A stretch of 64,000 nucleotides of DNA from Nocardia harenae NBRC 108248. Its GTDB lineage: Bacteria; Actinomycetota; Actinomycetes; Mycobacteriales; Mycobacteriaceae. Each line of letters starts with the position of its first letter. Position 1 is the stretch's first letter. Of this stretch, positions 55,245 through 64,000 are shown one piece after another. Location of the stretch: assembly GCF_001612885.1 (NCBI RefSeq), contig NZ_BDBH01000005.1:248001-312000 (forward strand), in the 5' to 3' direction. The translations under genes were made by a program, and so were the position numbers. The notes beneath the pieces were generated by a model, which was given only the letters and a program-made list of their open reading frames with translations, searched no databases and was not told where the DNA came from.

Positions 55245-55681
55245 CCACCGCGCGCCCCGAGCTCCCACACTGGCGCGAGCTCATCACGGCATTCCGGTTC
55301 CCGCCGCGCCAGCACGACACCCATCTGCTCGAGCGAGCCCGGATGCTGGCGGCGGTACACCGCGTGTGCGGCGTCTCCCTCGCCCGCGATGCCGACTTCG
55401 AGGCCGACCGCGCTGCACTGCGCCACCAGATCGCGGCGTGGATCATCGAGCACACCGGCGCTCACCCCGGCGCAGCGGCCTCATGCGCCACCGTCATCGA
55501 CGACATGGCCGCCGCACAGGTCACCGCCGAGCGACTGCTGCAGACCGACCCGCCGCCCAGCGCCGAGCAGTTGCACGCTGCCTGGTCCGATGTCGGCTAC
55601 CTCGCTGCCCACTGGACCGACCTCGTCGCCGAGGTGATCGACGGACAGCCACCGGTGCCCTGGCCGCTGGAGCGCCGGTGA
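55241..55681 (+). CDS. DUF4254 family protein (paralogue of 26307-26726)
   Basis: The 146-residue helical product shows ELPHWRELITAF, LLERARMLAAVHRVCG, the central AASCATVIDDMAAAQVTAER and the closing AWSDVGYLAAHWTDLVAEVI, matching the other DUF4254 protein in the window segment by segment. Both ends overlap neighbours (GTGA upstream, GTGA downstream). Function unknown; the family often sits in glycan or accessory clusters. Confidence 0.75.
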   Translation: MTTARPELPHWRELITAFRFPPRQHDTHLLERARMLAAVHRVCGVSLARDADFEADRAALRHQIAAWIIEHTGAHPGAAASCATVIDDMAAAQVTAERLLQTDPPPSAEQLHAAWSDVGYLAAHWTDLVAEVIDGQPPVPWPLERR

Positions 55682-55887
55682 TCCTGTTCGCCACCGTGGT
55701 CGCGTTGTTCCCGACGCTGCTCGTCGTCGGGCTGTGGGGCCGCCGTCGGCCTACCCCGGCAGGGCGCCCGACCGTCGCCAACATCCAAGCGCGCCTTGCA
55801 GCCGAGCGCCGCCGCGAATCCGGTTGCCACCGCGACGACACAGCGGGTCTGGCGAGCGATTCTGTATGTCGGTTCGAGCCTGACTGA
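55678..55887 (+). CDS. Small single-pass membrane protein
   Basis: The 69-residue product has one N-terminal membrane helix (MILFATVVALFPTLLVVGLWG), then a basic cytosolic tail (ANIQARLAAERRRESGCHRD). Its GTG overlaps the DUF4254 stop, completing a three-gene coupled operon. No family was recognised. Confidence 0.6.
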   Translation: MILFATVVALFPTLLVVGLWGRRRPTPAGRPTVANIQARLAAERRRESGCHRDDTAGLASDSVCRFEPD

Positions 55888-56017
55888 GGCAGTGGATAAG
55901 CCCTGGTGAAGGTGTTGCAGGGCTGGCAAGGAGACCAAGAGTGGTGGTCGTGCCACCTTCAATCCAGCCCGGCGCGGTGTGCAGGTTCTGTCGTAGGGCA
56001 GTGACAGTATTCACGGC

Positions 56018-56779
56018 ATGGCAGTTGACGCGAACGAGGGTAAGAACGCGGATCAAGCGATCTCAGGCGGTCCTGCCTCAGTCTCGATCTCGAAGAGCGG
56101 CCGTGCAGCCGACTACGGAACATTGTTTGTTCGCGAAGGAATGACACCACCGCTTCCACCTGTAGAATACGTTCTGACTATTCCAACCGGAACCGATGAG
56201 GTGCGGCTGGATATTGCACGTCCGCGGAGGGTTGGTGGCAGAACTCCTGCTGATATCGCGTTCCAGCGGAGCCTCTTCATCGCGATAGGCGGGATCACCG
56301 TAGCGGCCGGCCATGTCGAAATGGCGATGAAGCAGCTAATTGTCAAGCTTTCGCGTAAGGATTTCGACCTGAGTTCGATCAGTGGTGATATGTGGCAGCA
56401 CCTCGAAGCGAAACTCATCGAACTGTGTGACGGTTCGACCAATCAGCGGGAAGAGCTGAAGTCTCTCATCGAATGGAGCCAAGAGAAGGAGCTCCGAGAG
56501 CGTCGCAACGACGCGATTCACGGTTTCTGGTGGACTTACGATATAGGCAGCGTCCGGAACATTCGTTACAAGCGCAATGGCTCTAGCGCTCTCATACGTG
56601 GATCGCTCCGCGACATCTGCAACATCGGCGACGCCATATTCGAATACGCGACTAAACTTGAAGCAGTATGTGGCAACGAATGGCCACACGCACTCCTAGC
56701 GCGCGGAGGAGCAAGGGCGTCATCCAATCCGGACAACCCGTTCCCAATCGAGCTGTTTGCCGAGAAGATCATCGAATAG
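56018..56779 (+). CDS. HEPN-like protein of unknown function, low GC
   Basis: The 253-residue product is mostly helical after residue 85 (FIAIGGITVAAGHVEMAMKQ, LKSLIEWSQEKELRERRNDA). R163-N164-xxx-H168 in RRNDAIHGFWW is the RNxxxH signature of HEPN ribonucleases, which act in toxin-antitoxin and phage-defence systems. The first 80 residues look like a flexible or adaptor region. Codon use is far less GC-biased than neighbours, indicating acquisition. No obvious antitoxin (MNT) gene is adjacent. HEPN assignment is from motif plus helix pattern and should be confirmed structurally. Confidence 0.6.
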   Translation: MAVDANEGKNADQAISGGPASVSISKSGRAADYGTLFVREGMTPPLPPVEYVLTIPTGTDEVRLDIARPRRVGGRTPADIAFQRSLFIAIGGITVAAGHVEMAMKQLIVKLSRKDFDLSSISGDMWQHLEAKLIELCDGSTNQREELKSLIEWSQEKELRERRNDAIHGFWWTYDIGSVRNIRYKRNGSSALIRGSLRDICNIGDAIFEYATKLEAVCGNEWPHALLARGGARASSNPDNPFPIELFAEKIIE

Positions 56780-56863
56780 TACCGGGCCGACGTCGGAGTA
56801 ATTCGCAGGATTAAATTTCGGTGTCGAAGAGCACAACCGAACGTTGCATCTCCAGCAGTGGGT

Positions 56864-57076
56864 TCAGTCGTCGGTGCGGCGTGCGCGCCGCCGGTGGCTG
56901 GTGTCGCAGAGCGGGTAGATGTCGCTGCGCTTGCACCGGCAGAGCGCGACCAGGAAGCGGTCGGACCGCACGACGGACCCGTCCTCGCCGACGATCTCCA
57001 CCGGCCCCTCGATCAGCGCCGGACCACCCTGTTCCAGGGTGACCCGCCTCCGCTCACTGTTCGATGCGGTCGGCAC
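56864..57076 (-). CDS. CDGSH iron-sulfur domain protein
   Basis: The 70-residue product contains ALCRCKRSDIYPLCDTSH, i.e. C-x-C-x2-S-x3-P-x-C-D-x2-H, the three-Cys one-His ligand set of a CDGSH [2Fe-2S] cluster. It is probably an electron-transfer or cluster-transfer protein. GTG 57076 overlaps the end of the methyltransferase gene by 23 bases, so they are co-translated. Confidence 0.88.
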   Translation of the reverse strand: MPTASNSERRRVTLEQGGPALIEGPVEIVGEDGSVVRSDRFLVALCRCKRSDIYPLCDTSHRRRARRTDD

Positions 57077-57710
57077 GGATCACCACCAACTCCTCCACCC
57101 GCTGGCCGGGCGCGATGAGCCCGGCCTCCTCCAGCCAGTCCGCGCGCCCGCGCATGACCGGGCCGAAGGTGGTGAGCGTGCGGGCCACGGTCGAGGCTTT
57201 GAGCCCGGTCTCGCGGATCAGGCGGAGGGTGCGCTGCTCGTCGCAGAGTTCGGAGTGCACGATCAGGGCGACGCCGTTGGGGGCGAGCAGCGTGGGCAGC
57301 GTCGCGCAGAGGTCGTCCAGGACGGAGCGACCGTCGAAGCCGGCGTCCCAGGCGCGGTCGCGGCCGCGGGCCGGGTCGGGGTCGGCGCAGGGGACGTAGG
57401 GCGGGTTGGAGAGGACTACGTCGAAGGTGCGGTCGCGCAGGACTTCGCGGAAATCGCCGCGGAGCAGTTCGACGGGGAGCCCGCGGGCGCGGCTGTTGAG
57501 CCAGGCGGTGGCGACGGCTCGGCGGGAGATGTCGACGGCCGTGACCTCGGCGGCACCGGCGCGGGCGGCCGTGACGGCCAGCGCGCCGGTTCCGGTACAG
57601 ATGTCGGCCACCCGGGGGTTCCGGGGCAGGGCGGCATCGGCGAGGGCCCGTGCCAGCAACCAGGTGTCGGCTTGCGGGCGGTAGACGCCCGGGAGTCGGA
57701 GGAGGCGCAC
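57054..57710 (-). CDS. HemK2/MTQ2-like N5-glutamine methyltransferase
   Basis: The 218-residue product is a class I SAM enzyme with VYRPQADTWLLARAL (as in HemK2), SAM motif VADICTGTGALAVTAA and the catalytic NPPYVPC. Such enzymes methylate the GGQ glutamine of release factors; small stand-alone forms like this may have other targets. It is co-operonic with the CDGSH gene. Note the size is well below PrmC (about 290), which favours the HemK2 type. Confidence 0.85.
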   Translation of the reverse strand: MRLLRLPGVYRPQADTWLLARALADAALPRNPRVADICTGTGALAVTAARAGAAEVTAVDISRRAVATAWLNSRARGLPVELLRGDFREVLRDRTFDVVLSNPPYVPCADPDPARGRDRAWDAGFDGRSVLDDLCATLPTLLAPNGVALIVHSELCDEQRTLRLIRETGLKASTVARTLTTFGPVMRGRADWLEEAGLIAPGQRVEELVVIRADRIEQ

Positions 57711-57754
57711 GAGCCGCGAATACCTCTCATGATCAGGTCGAAACCGGGCGGGTT

Positions 57755-58411
57755 TCAGCTGGTCAGGTGGGTGCGTACGTCGTAGGCGAGCAAGCGGAAG
57801 TCTGGGTCGCGGTGCCAGGAGGTGATGGAGCCGTTGCCCGCGAGGCCGCGCTCGGCGAGGGCGAGCATCTCGGGGTCAGGGAGGTGCTCCAGAACCTGGC
57901 GGAGCATGAGTACGACGGCGTCGTGGGCGACGATCAGGACTCGCTCCGGGCCGGGGTCGAGGAGTTCGGCGACAACGGCGCCGACTCGATCCGCCACGTC
58001 GCGGAAGGACTCGCCCTCGGGCGGGCGGTAACCGAGCGGGTCGCGGTCCTCGGCGGCGGCTTCGTCGGGGTGCAGAAGCCGGGCCCGCGCCTGCGACATC
58101 ACGCGGAACCGGCCGCGATCGCGGTCGTGCAGGCGGTCGTCGATGCGGAACGGCGGGGGTGAAGCGAGCTCTGCGGCGGCGATCTCCCAGGTGCGGCGGG
58201 CGCGCGGGTACGGGGAGCAGAGCACCAGGTCCGGGAGCTCGTCCTGCGGAAGTGCGGCGAAACGGCGGCCGACGTCGACGGCCTGCCGCGCACCGCGTTC
58301 GGTGAGGAAGACCTGGGAGTCCGGTAGGTACGGCCGCGCCACAGCGGGATTCGCGCCCGCGACGTTGATCGGCGTCTCGCCATGCCGGACGGCTTCCAGG
58401 TAGCGCAGCAT
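57755..58411 (-). CDS. Histidine phosphatase family protein
   Basis: The 218-residue product has the RHG motif (EAVRHGET, phospho-His), arginine in CSPYPRARRTW, and the second catalytic His in IVAHDAVVLML (IVAHD in place of the usual SHG). It is a phosphoglycerate-mutase-fold phosphatase; substrate unknown. The start ATG 58411 gives MLRYLEAVRHGE. Confidence 0.88.
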   Translation of the reverse strand: MLRYLEAVRHGETPINVAGANPAVARPYLPDSQVFLTERGARQAVDVGRRFAALPQDELPDLVLCSPYPRARRTWEIAAAELASPPPFRIDDRLHDRDRGRFRVMSQARARLLHPDEAAAEDRDPLGYRPPEGESFRDVADRVGAVVAELLDPGPERVLIVAHDAVVLMLRQVLEHLPDPEMLALAERGLAGNGSITSWHRDPDFRLLAYDVRTHLTS

Positions 58412-58481
58412 GCCGAGACAACGCCCGCGGCCCCGCGCCCGTTCCATCGGCGGGCAGCGCCGCCGCGGCCGGAAAGCCGGC

Positions 58482-59429
58482 CTACGCGATGGAGAGCGCG
58501 ATCCCGTCCAGGATGTCGTGCTCACTGACCACCAGCTCGGAGATCCCCGCGCGGCGGGACAGCTCGTCCGCCAGCACCCGCACGATCACCGCACCCCCGC
58601 CGATCACATCCACCCGCCCGGGATGCACCGGCCCGAGCGCGGTCCGCTGATCGTGATCCAGCGAGGTGAGCCGATCCGCCACCGCGTGCACCTGCTCCAG
58701 CGAAAGCCTGCTCAGGTGCACCTTGGAGGCGTCGTACTCGGGCAGTTCCAGCGCGACAGCGGCGATCGTGGTCATGGTCCCGGCCACCCCGACCCAGGTC
58801 CGCGCCTGCTCCACCGGCACCGCGGCGAACGCGGCGGCCAGCCGCTCGGCGGCGAACTCACGGGCAGCCGCGAGCTGTTCGGCGGTGGGCGGGTTCCCGG
58901 GCATACTCCGCTCGGTGATCCGCACGCATCCGATATCGGCGGAGAACGCGGCCCGCACCCCGTCGGCGTCGCCGAAGACCAGCTCGGTGGAGCCGCCGCC
59001 CAGGTCGACCACCACGTACGGCGCCTCGTCGGCGGCGAGTTCGCCGATGGCCCCGGCGAACGACAGCCTGGCCTCCTCGTCACCGGTGATGACCTCGGCC
59101 TCCGCTCCCGGCACGACGGTGCCGAGCAGCTCGCGGGTCATCCCGAAGAACTCCTCGCGGTTCGAGGCGTCGCGGGTGGCGGAGGTGGCGACCATGCGCA
59201 CCCTGTCGACCTTCGCCTCGCGCATGCCTGCGGCGTAATCGGCCAGCGCGACCCTGGTGCGCTCGATGGCCTGGGGAGCGAGGGCGCCGGTGGCGTCGAC
59301 GCCCTGGCCGAGCCGGACGATCCGCATCTCGCGGTGCACATCGGCCAGGGTGCCGTCCGGCCGCACGTCGGCGATCAGCAGGCGGATGGAGTTGGTGCCG
59401 CAGTCCACGGCCGCTACCCGATGGGTCAT
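58482..59429 (-). CDS. Exopolyphosphatase / Ppx-GppA family phosphatase
   Basis: The 315-residue actin-fold enzyme shows AAVDCGTNSIRLLIAD (phosphate 1 motif), GDEEARLSFAGAIG, VVDLGGGSTELVFGD (phosphate 2) and GGGAVIVRVLADEL near the C-terminus. It hydrolyses polyphosphate or pppGpp. Length and place after DUF501, ftsB-like and eno genes match the Ppx2 homologue (Rv1026, recalled), a short Ppx lacking the C-terminal HD domain. Confidence 0.92.
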   Translation of the reverse strand: MTHRVAAVDCGTNSIRLLIADVRPDGTLADVHREMRIVRLGQGVDATGALAPQAIERTRVALADYAAGMREAKVDRVRMVATSATRDASNREEFFGMTRELLGTVVPGAEAEVITGDEEARLSFAGAIGELAADEAPYVVVDLGGGSTELVFGDADGVRAAFSADIGCVRITERSMPGNPPTAEQLAAAREFAAERLAAAFAAVPVEQARTWVGVAGTMTTIAAVALELPEYDASKVHLSRLSLEQVHAVADRLTSLDHDQRTALGPVHPGRVDVIGGGAVIVRVLADELSRRAGISELVVSEHDILDGIALSIA

Positions 59430-59477
59430 TGGTGCTCCTCGTCTGTCATGCGGGACGCAGCGACCTCGCTGCTTCGC

Positions 59478-60002
59478 TCATCGAGCCTCCGGCCCGAGGT
59501 CCCGGTACGCCGGCCAGTCCGCGGGGATCGCCGTGCCGCGCAGGCCGTGCTCGGCGGCGAGCGCCACCGACTCGTCGCCCAGCGGGTTCACCCCCGGCCC
59601 CTTGGCCAGCGCGTGCGCGATCAGGACGTGCAGGCACTTGACCCGGTCCGGCATGCCGCCGCCGGTGAAATCGGTTCCCAGCGGCTCGATCTCGTCGCGC
59701 TCGGCGAGGTAGCTCTCGTGCGCGGCGCGGTAGGCGGCGGCCAGCTCGGAGTCGGTGGTGAGGCGTTCGGTCATCTCGCGCATGACGCCCGCCGACTCCT
59801 GCCTGCTCGCCTCGGCGGTGAGCCGGGGGTCGGTCAGGTAGTAGAGCGTCGGGAAGGGAGTTCCGTCCGGCAACCGGGGGGCCGTGCGCACCACCGCGGG
59901 CAGCCCGTCGGGGGTGCGGTAGGCGATGCCGAGCACCCCGCGGGGCTCCCGGCCCAGCTGCCGGGCGACGATCTCCAGGTCGTGCTGGGTGGGGGCGGTC
60001 AC
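59478..60002 (-). CDS. DUF501 family protein (Rv1025-like)
   Basis: The 174-residue product has the family pattern VARQLGREPRGVLGIAYRTP, PTLYYLTDPRL, and GTDFTGGGMPDRVKCLHVLIAHALAKG with conserved Cys and His. Function unknown; always next to enolase and Ppx in mycolate-producing bacteria (recalled). GTG 60002 overlaps the stop of the upstream ftsB-like gene. Confidence 0.92.
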   Translation of the reverse strand: MTAPTQHDLEIVARQLGREPRGVLGIAYRTPDGLPAVVRTAPRLPDGTPFPTLYYLTDPRLTAEASRQESAGVMREMTERLTTDSELAAAYRAAHESYLAERDEIEPLGTDFTGGGMPDRVKCLHVLIAHALAKGPGVNPLGDESVALAAEHGLRGTAIPADWPAYRDLGPEAR

Positions 60003-60583
60003 CGGGGTCCTTCCTGGGCGGGGGCGGGCTGGGCGAGGCTGCGCCAGAGGTCGGTGTACCAGGGGTCGGGTTCGCGCGGGCGGGTCGGCGCGGCGGCCAC
60101 CGGTGGCGCCTCGATGCCTGGCACCTGGACGATGTAGGGGGTCTCGCCGGGGAGGACGAGCCGCAGCCGGTCCCTGGCCTCGGCGCGGATGTAGGCGGGG
60201 TCCTGCTGCTGGACGCGGCGGTCGCGGAGCTGGGCGACGTCGTTTTCCAGCCGCTGCCGCTCGGCGGCGAGCTGCACGGCCTCGGCGCGCTGCGAGAAAT
60301 AGGTGCGCATGGGCACCGCGAGGGTGAGCGCGAGCCCGCAGACCACCATCGCCAGGATCACCGCGCGGCCGGTGGAGAGGCCGAGGACGGTGCGCTCCGG
60401 CCGGTCCGCGCGGCGCGACCGGCGCCCGCCGTCGGCGAGCTTCTGCGCACGCTTCTTCTCCGCGTCGGAGCGCCTGCGCGGCGTCCGGCCGTGATCGGCG
60501 GCGGGGCGGGAGCGGGCGGAGCGCGACGTGCGCCGATCGCCCCGGCCGCCGGGGCCGGCACCGCGCGCCCGCCGCTCCGTCAT
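59999..60583 (-). CDS. Septum formation initiator, FtsB/DivIC family
   Basis: The 194-residue product has a long basic, Arg-rich cytosolic N-terminus (about 1-75), one membrane helix (AVILAMVVCGLALTLAVPM) and an extracytoplasmic coiled coil (SQRAEAVQLAAERQRLENDV ... DPAYIRAEARDRLRLVLPGE). It would act in the divisome with FtsL and FtsQ. It overlaps the DUF501 gene and is 24 bases from the enolase stop. Confidence 0.92.
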   Translation of the reverse strand: MTERRARGAGPGGRGDRRTSRSARSRPAADHGRTPRRRSDAEKKRAQKLADGGRRSRRADRPERTVLGLSTGRAVILAMVVCGLALTLAVPMRTYFSQRAEAVQLAAERQRLENDVAQLRDRRVQQQDPAYIRAEARDRLRLVLPGETPYIVQVPGIEAPPVAAAPTRPREPDPWYTDLWRSLAQPAPAQEGPR

Positions 60584-60606
60584 CCCCTACCGCCGATCAC
60601 CGGTCG

Positions 60607-62737
<2,131 letters not shown>

Positions 62738-62764
62738 TGTGCCGGGGGTGGGGGAATGTCCAGG

Positions 62765-64000
62765 TCAGGCCAGCAGCGCTCGGGTGGCGGCGGTTTGCGG
62801 GGCGGTGCGGAGGTCCCGCGTGCGGCCGTACTCCACGACCTTCCCTTGATCGAGAACCAGGGTGTAGGGGCAGAAGGTGGCGACGAGGGGGATGTCGTGG
62901 GAGATGACGAGGAGGGTGGTGCCGCGGGTGCGGAGGTGGGCGAGGAGGGTGAGGACGGCGGTGGCGGTGGCGTGGTCGAGGGCGGTGGTGATCTCGTCGC
63001 AGATGAGGACGGCGGGCTCGGCGGCGAGGGCGCGGGCGAGGGCTACGCGCTGGCGCTGGCCGCCGGAGAGTTCGTGCGGGCGGCGGGGGGCGAGGTCGGC
63101 GGGGAGGTCGACGGCGGTGAGGAGGTCGGTGATGCGCCGGGGGAGGTCGGCGCGGGGGACACGGGCGACTCGGCGGAGGGGGCGGCCGATGGTCTGGGCG
63201 ACGGTGCGGCGGGGGTTGAGGGCGGAGCGGGGGTTCTGGGTGACCAGTTGGATGCCGCGCGGGCCGAGCGGGGTCCGCTCGCCGTGGAGTTCCAGGGTGC
63301 CGCCGGCGTCGGTGTGGAGTCCGGCGAGTACGCGGGCGAGGGTGGTCTTGCCCGCTCCGGAGGCGCCGACGACGGCGAGGGCGGAACCGGCGGCCAGTTC
63401 GAGGTCGACATCGGTGAGTATCTGCACGCCGTCCGCGCGAGCCGTGAGGCCGGTTGCGCGGAGCACGATGTCGCCGGTCGGGCCTTCGTCGGGCGGCACG
63501 GCCGTGGAAACGGCAGGTGCGGAGCCGAGTTCGATGACCTGGTCGGCGATGCCGTGCACGGTGGCGGTGTCGTGGCCGGAGAGCAGGACGGCGACTCCCC
63601 GTTCCCGCGCGATCCGCTGGACGAGCGCCGCGATCTCGGTGCGCAGGGCGCCGTGCAGCCCGGCGAACGGCTCGTCGAGGACCAGGACACCGGTGCGGCG
63701 CACGAGAGCGCGGGCCAGGGCGACGCGGCGCTGCTGCCCGCCGGAGAGGGTGCCGGAGCGGCGCGACAGGAAGGTCTCGTCCAGCCCGACCAGACGTAGC
63801 GTTTCGGGGATGCTCGCGCGGTCGGCGGCGACCTCGGCGAGCAGAGTGCGCACCCGGAGCAGCGGGTTCAGCGCGGAACCGGGGTCCTGGGCGACGTAGG
63901 CGACGGCCGTCCGCCGGAATCGGCGCAGGGCGGCCGGGTCGAGGGCGAGAACGTCGTGCCCCGCGACCGTGAGCGCGCCCTCGACGGTGGCGCCGGGCGG
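62765..64000 (-). CDS. Dipeptide/nickel-type ABC transporter, fused double ATPase, partial
   Basis: The visible 411 residues contain the second half of one ATPase domain (LSGGQQRRVALARALVRR, LVLDEPFAGL) and a complete second domain (Walker A GASGAGKTT, LSGGQRQRVALARALA signature, Walker B VLICDEITTALD). This fused DppD-DppF form powers peptide or nickel import. The frame stays open to the window edge, so the N-terminal Walker A lies beyond base 64000. Its permease and binding-protein genes would be upstream. Confidence 0.92.
   Translation of the reverse strand, partial: PPGATVEGALTVAGHDVLALDPAALRRFRRTAVAYVAQDPGSALNPLLRVRTLLAEVAADRASIPETLRLVGLDETFLSRRSGTLSGGQQRRVALARALVRRTGVLVLDEPFAGLHGALRTEIAALVQRIARERGVAVLLSGHDTATVHGIADQVIELGSAPAVSTAVPPDEGPTGDIVLRATGLTARADGVQILTDVDLELAAGSALAVVGASGAGKTTLARVLAGLHTDAGGTLELHGERTPLGPRGIQLVTQNPRSALNPRRTVAQTIGRPLRRVARVPRADLPRRITDLLTAVDLPADLAPRRPHELSGGQRQRVALARALAAEPAVLICDEITTALDHATATAVLTLLAHLRTRGTTLLVISHDIPLVATFCPYTLVLDQGKVVEYGRTRDLRTAPQTAATRALLA

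Overview
The window is high-GC actinobacterial DNA, most likely from Nocardia or a close mycolic-acid-producing relative. Supporting signs are a mycothiol S-conjugate amidase (Mca), an antigen-85-type mycolyltransferase-like esterase, a PapA acyltransferase beside a Mas/Pks2-type polyketide synthase and an MmpL transporter, DUF4254 and DUF501 proteins, GTG/TTG starts with 4-base stop/start overlaps, and several apparently leaderless genes. No database search was possible. All identifications are from motifs, protein length and gene order recalled from Mycobacterium tuberculosis.

Layout. 1-2590: end of a class III nucleotide cyclase, then a large thioredoxin-fold protein (Rv1084-like). 2630-20367: accessory block with an AAA/DUF4143 ATPase behind four 23-bp repeats, a predicted methyl-branched acyl glycolipid locus (MFS, Ag85-like esterase and MmpL on the minus strand, divergent from PKS, PapA and an unknown protein), and a regulatory module with an XRE/DUF5753 regulator, a DUF6879 protein and divergent small genes. 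20418-36646: conserved core (mca, DUF4307, greA, metB, acyl-CoA dehydrogenase, cbs, SGNH hydrolase, thiolase, Bax-inhibitor family protein, rRNA methyltransferase). It is broken at 29271-30719 by an IS110 element. 37300-43461: two-module reductive NRPS. 43553-47650: glycosylase-like protein with a histone-like tail, a small gene behind a LexA-type box, a frameshifted gene, a lower-GC membrane protein and a tRNA with a UAA anticodon. 47716-52769: transporters, an SRPBCC protein and a heme-oxygenase-like redox enzyme. 52965-56779: accessory genes including a TPR regulator with a GNAT gene, a coupled DUF4254 operon and a HEPN-like protein. 56864-64000: CDGSH protein, HemK2-like methyltransferase, a phosphatase, then the conserved block ppx, DUF501, ftsB-like, eno, lpqU-like, and an ABC transporter running off the end.

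Most notable. Upstream of the IS110 recombinase, within the element, lies a 181-nt stretch that folds as consecutive hairpins. Internal segments of these hairpins match all four junction sequences: left and right target flanks, and left and right element ends. This is the architecture of a bridge RNA, and it defines the element ends to within a few bases. Also notable are the PKS/PapA/MmpL/Ag85 locus inserted between genes that are neighbours in M. tuberculosis, the A-T-C-A-T-R NRPS (the domain order of the aureusimine synthetase AusA), a probable SOS-controlled 69-residue protein, and a HEPN-motif candidate defence protein.
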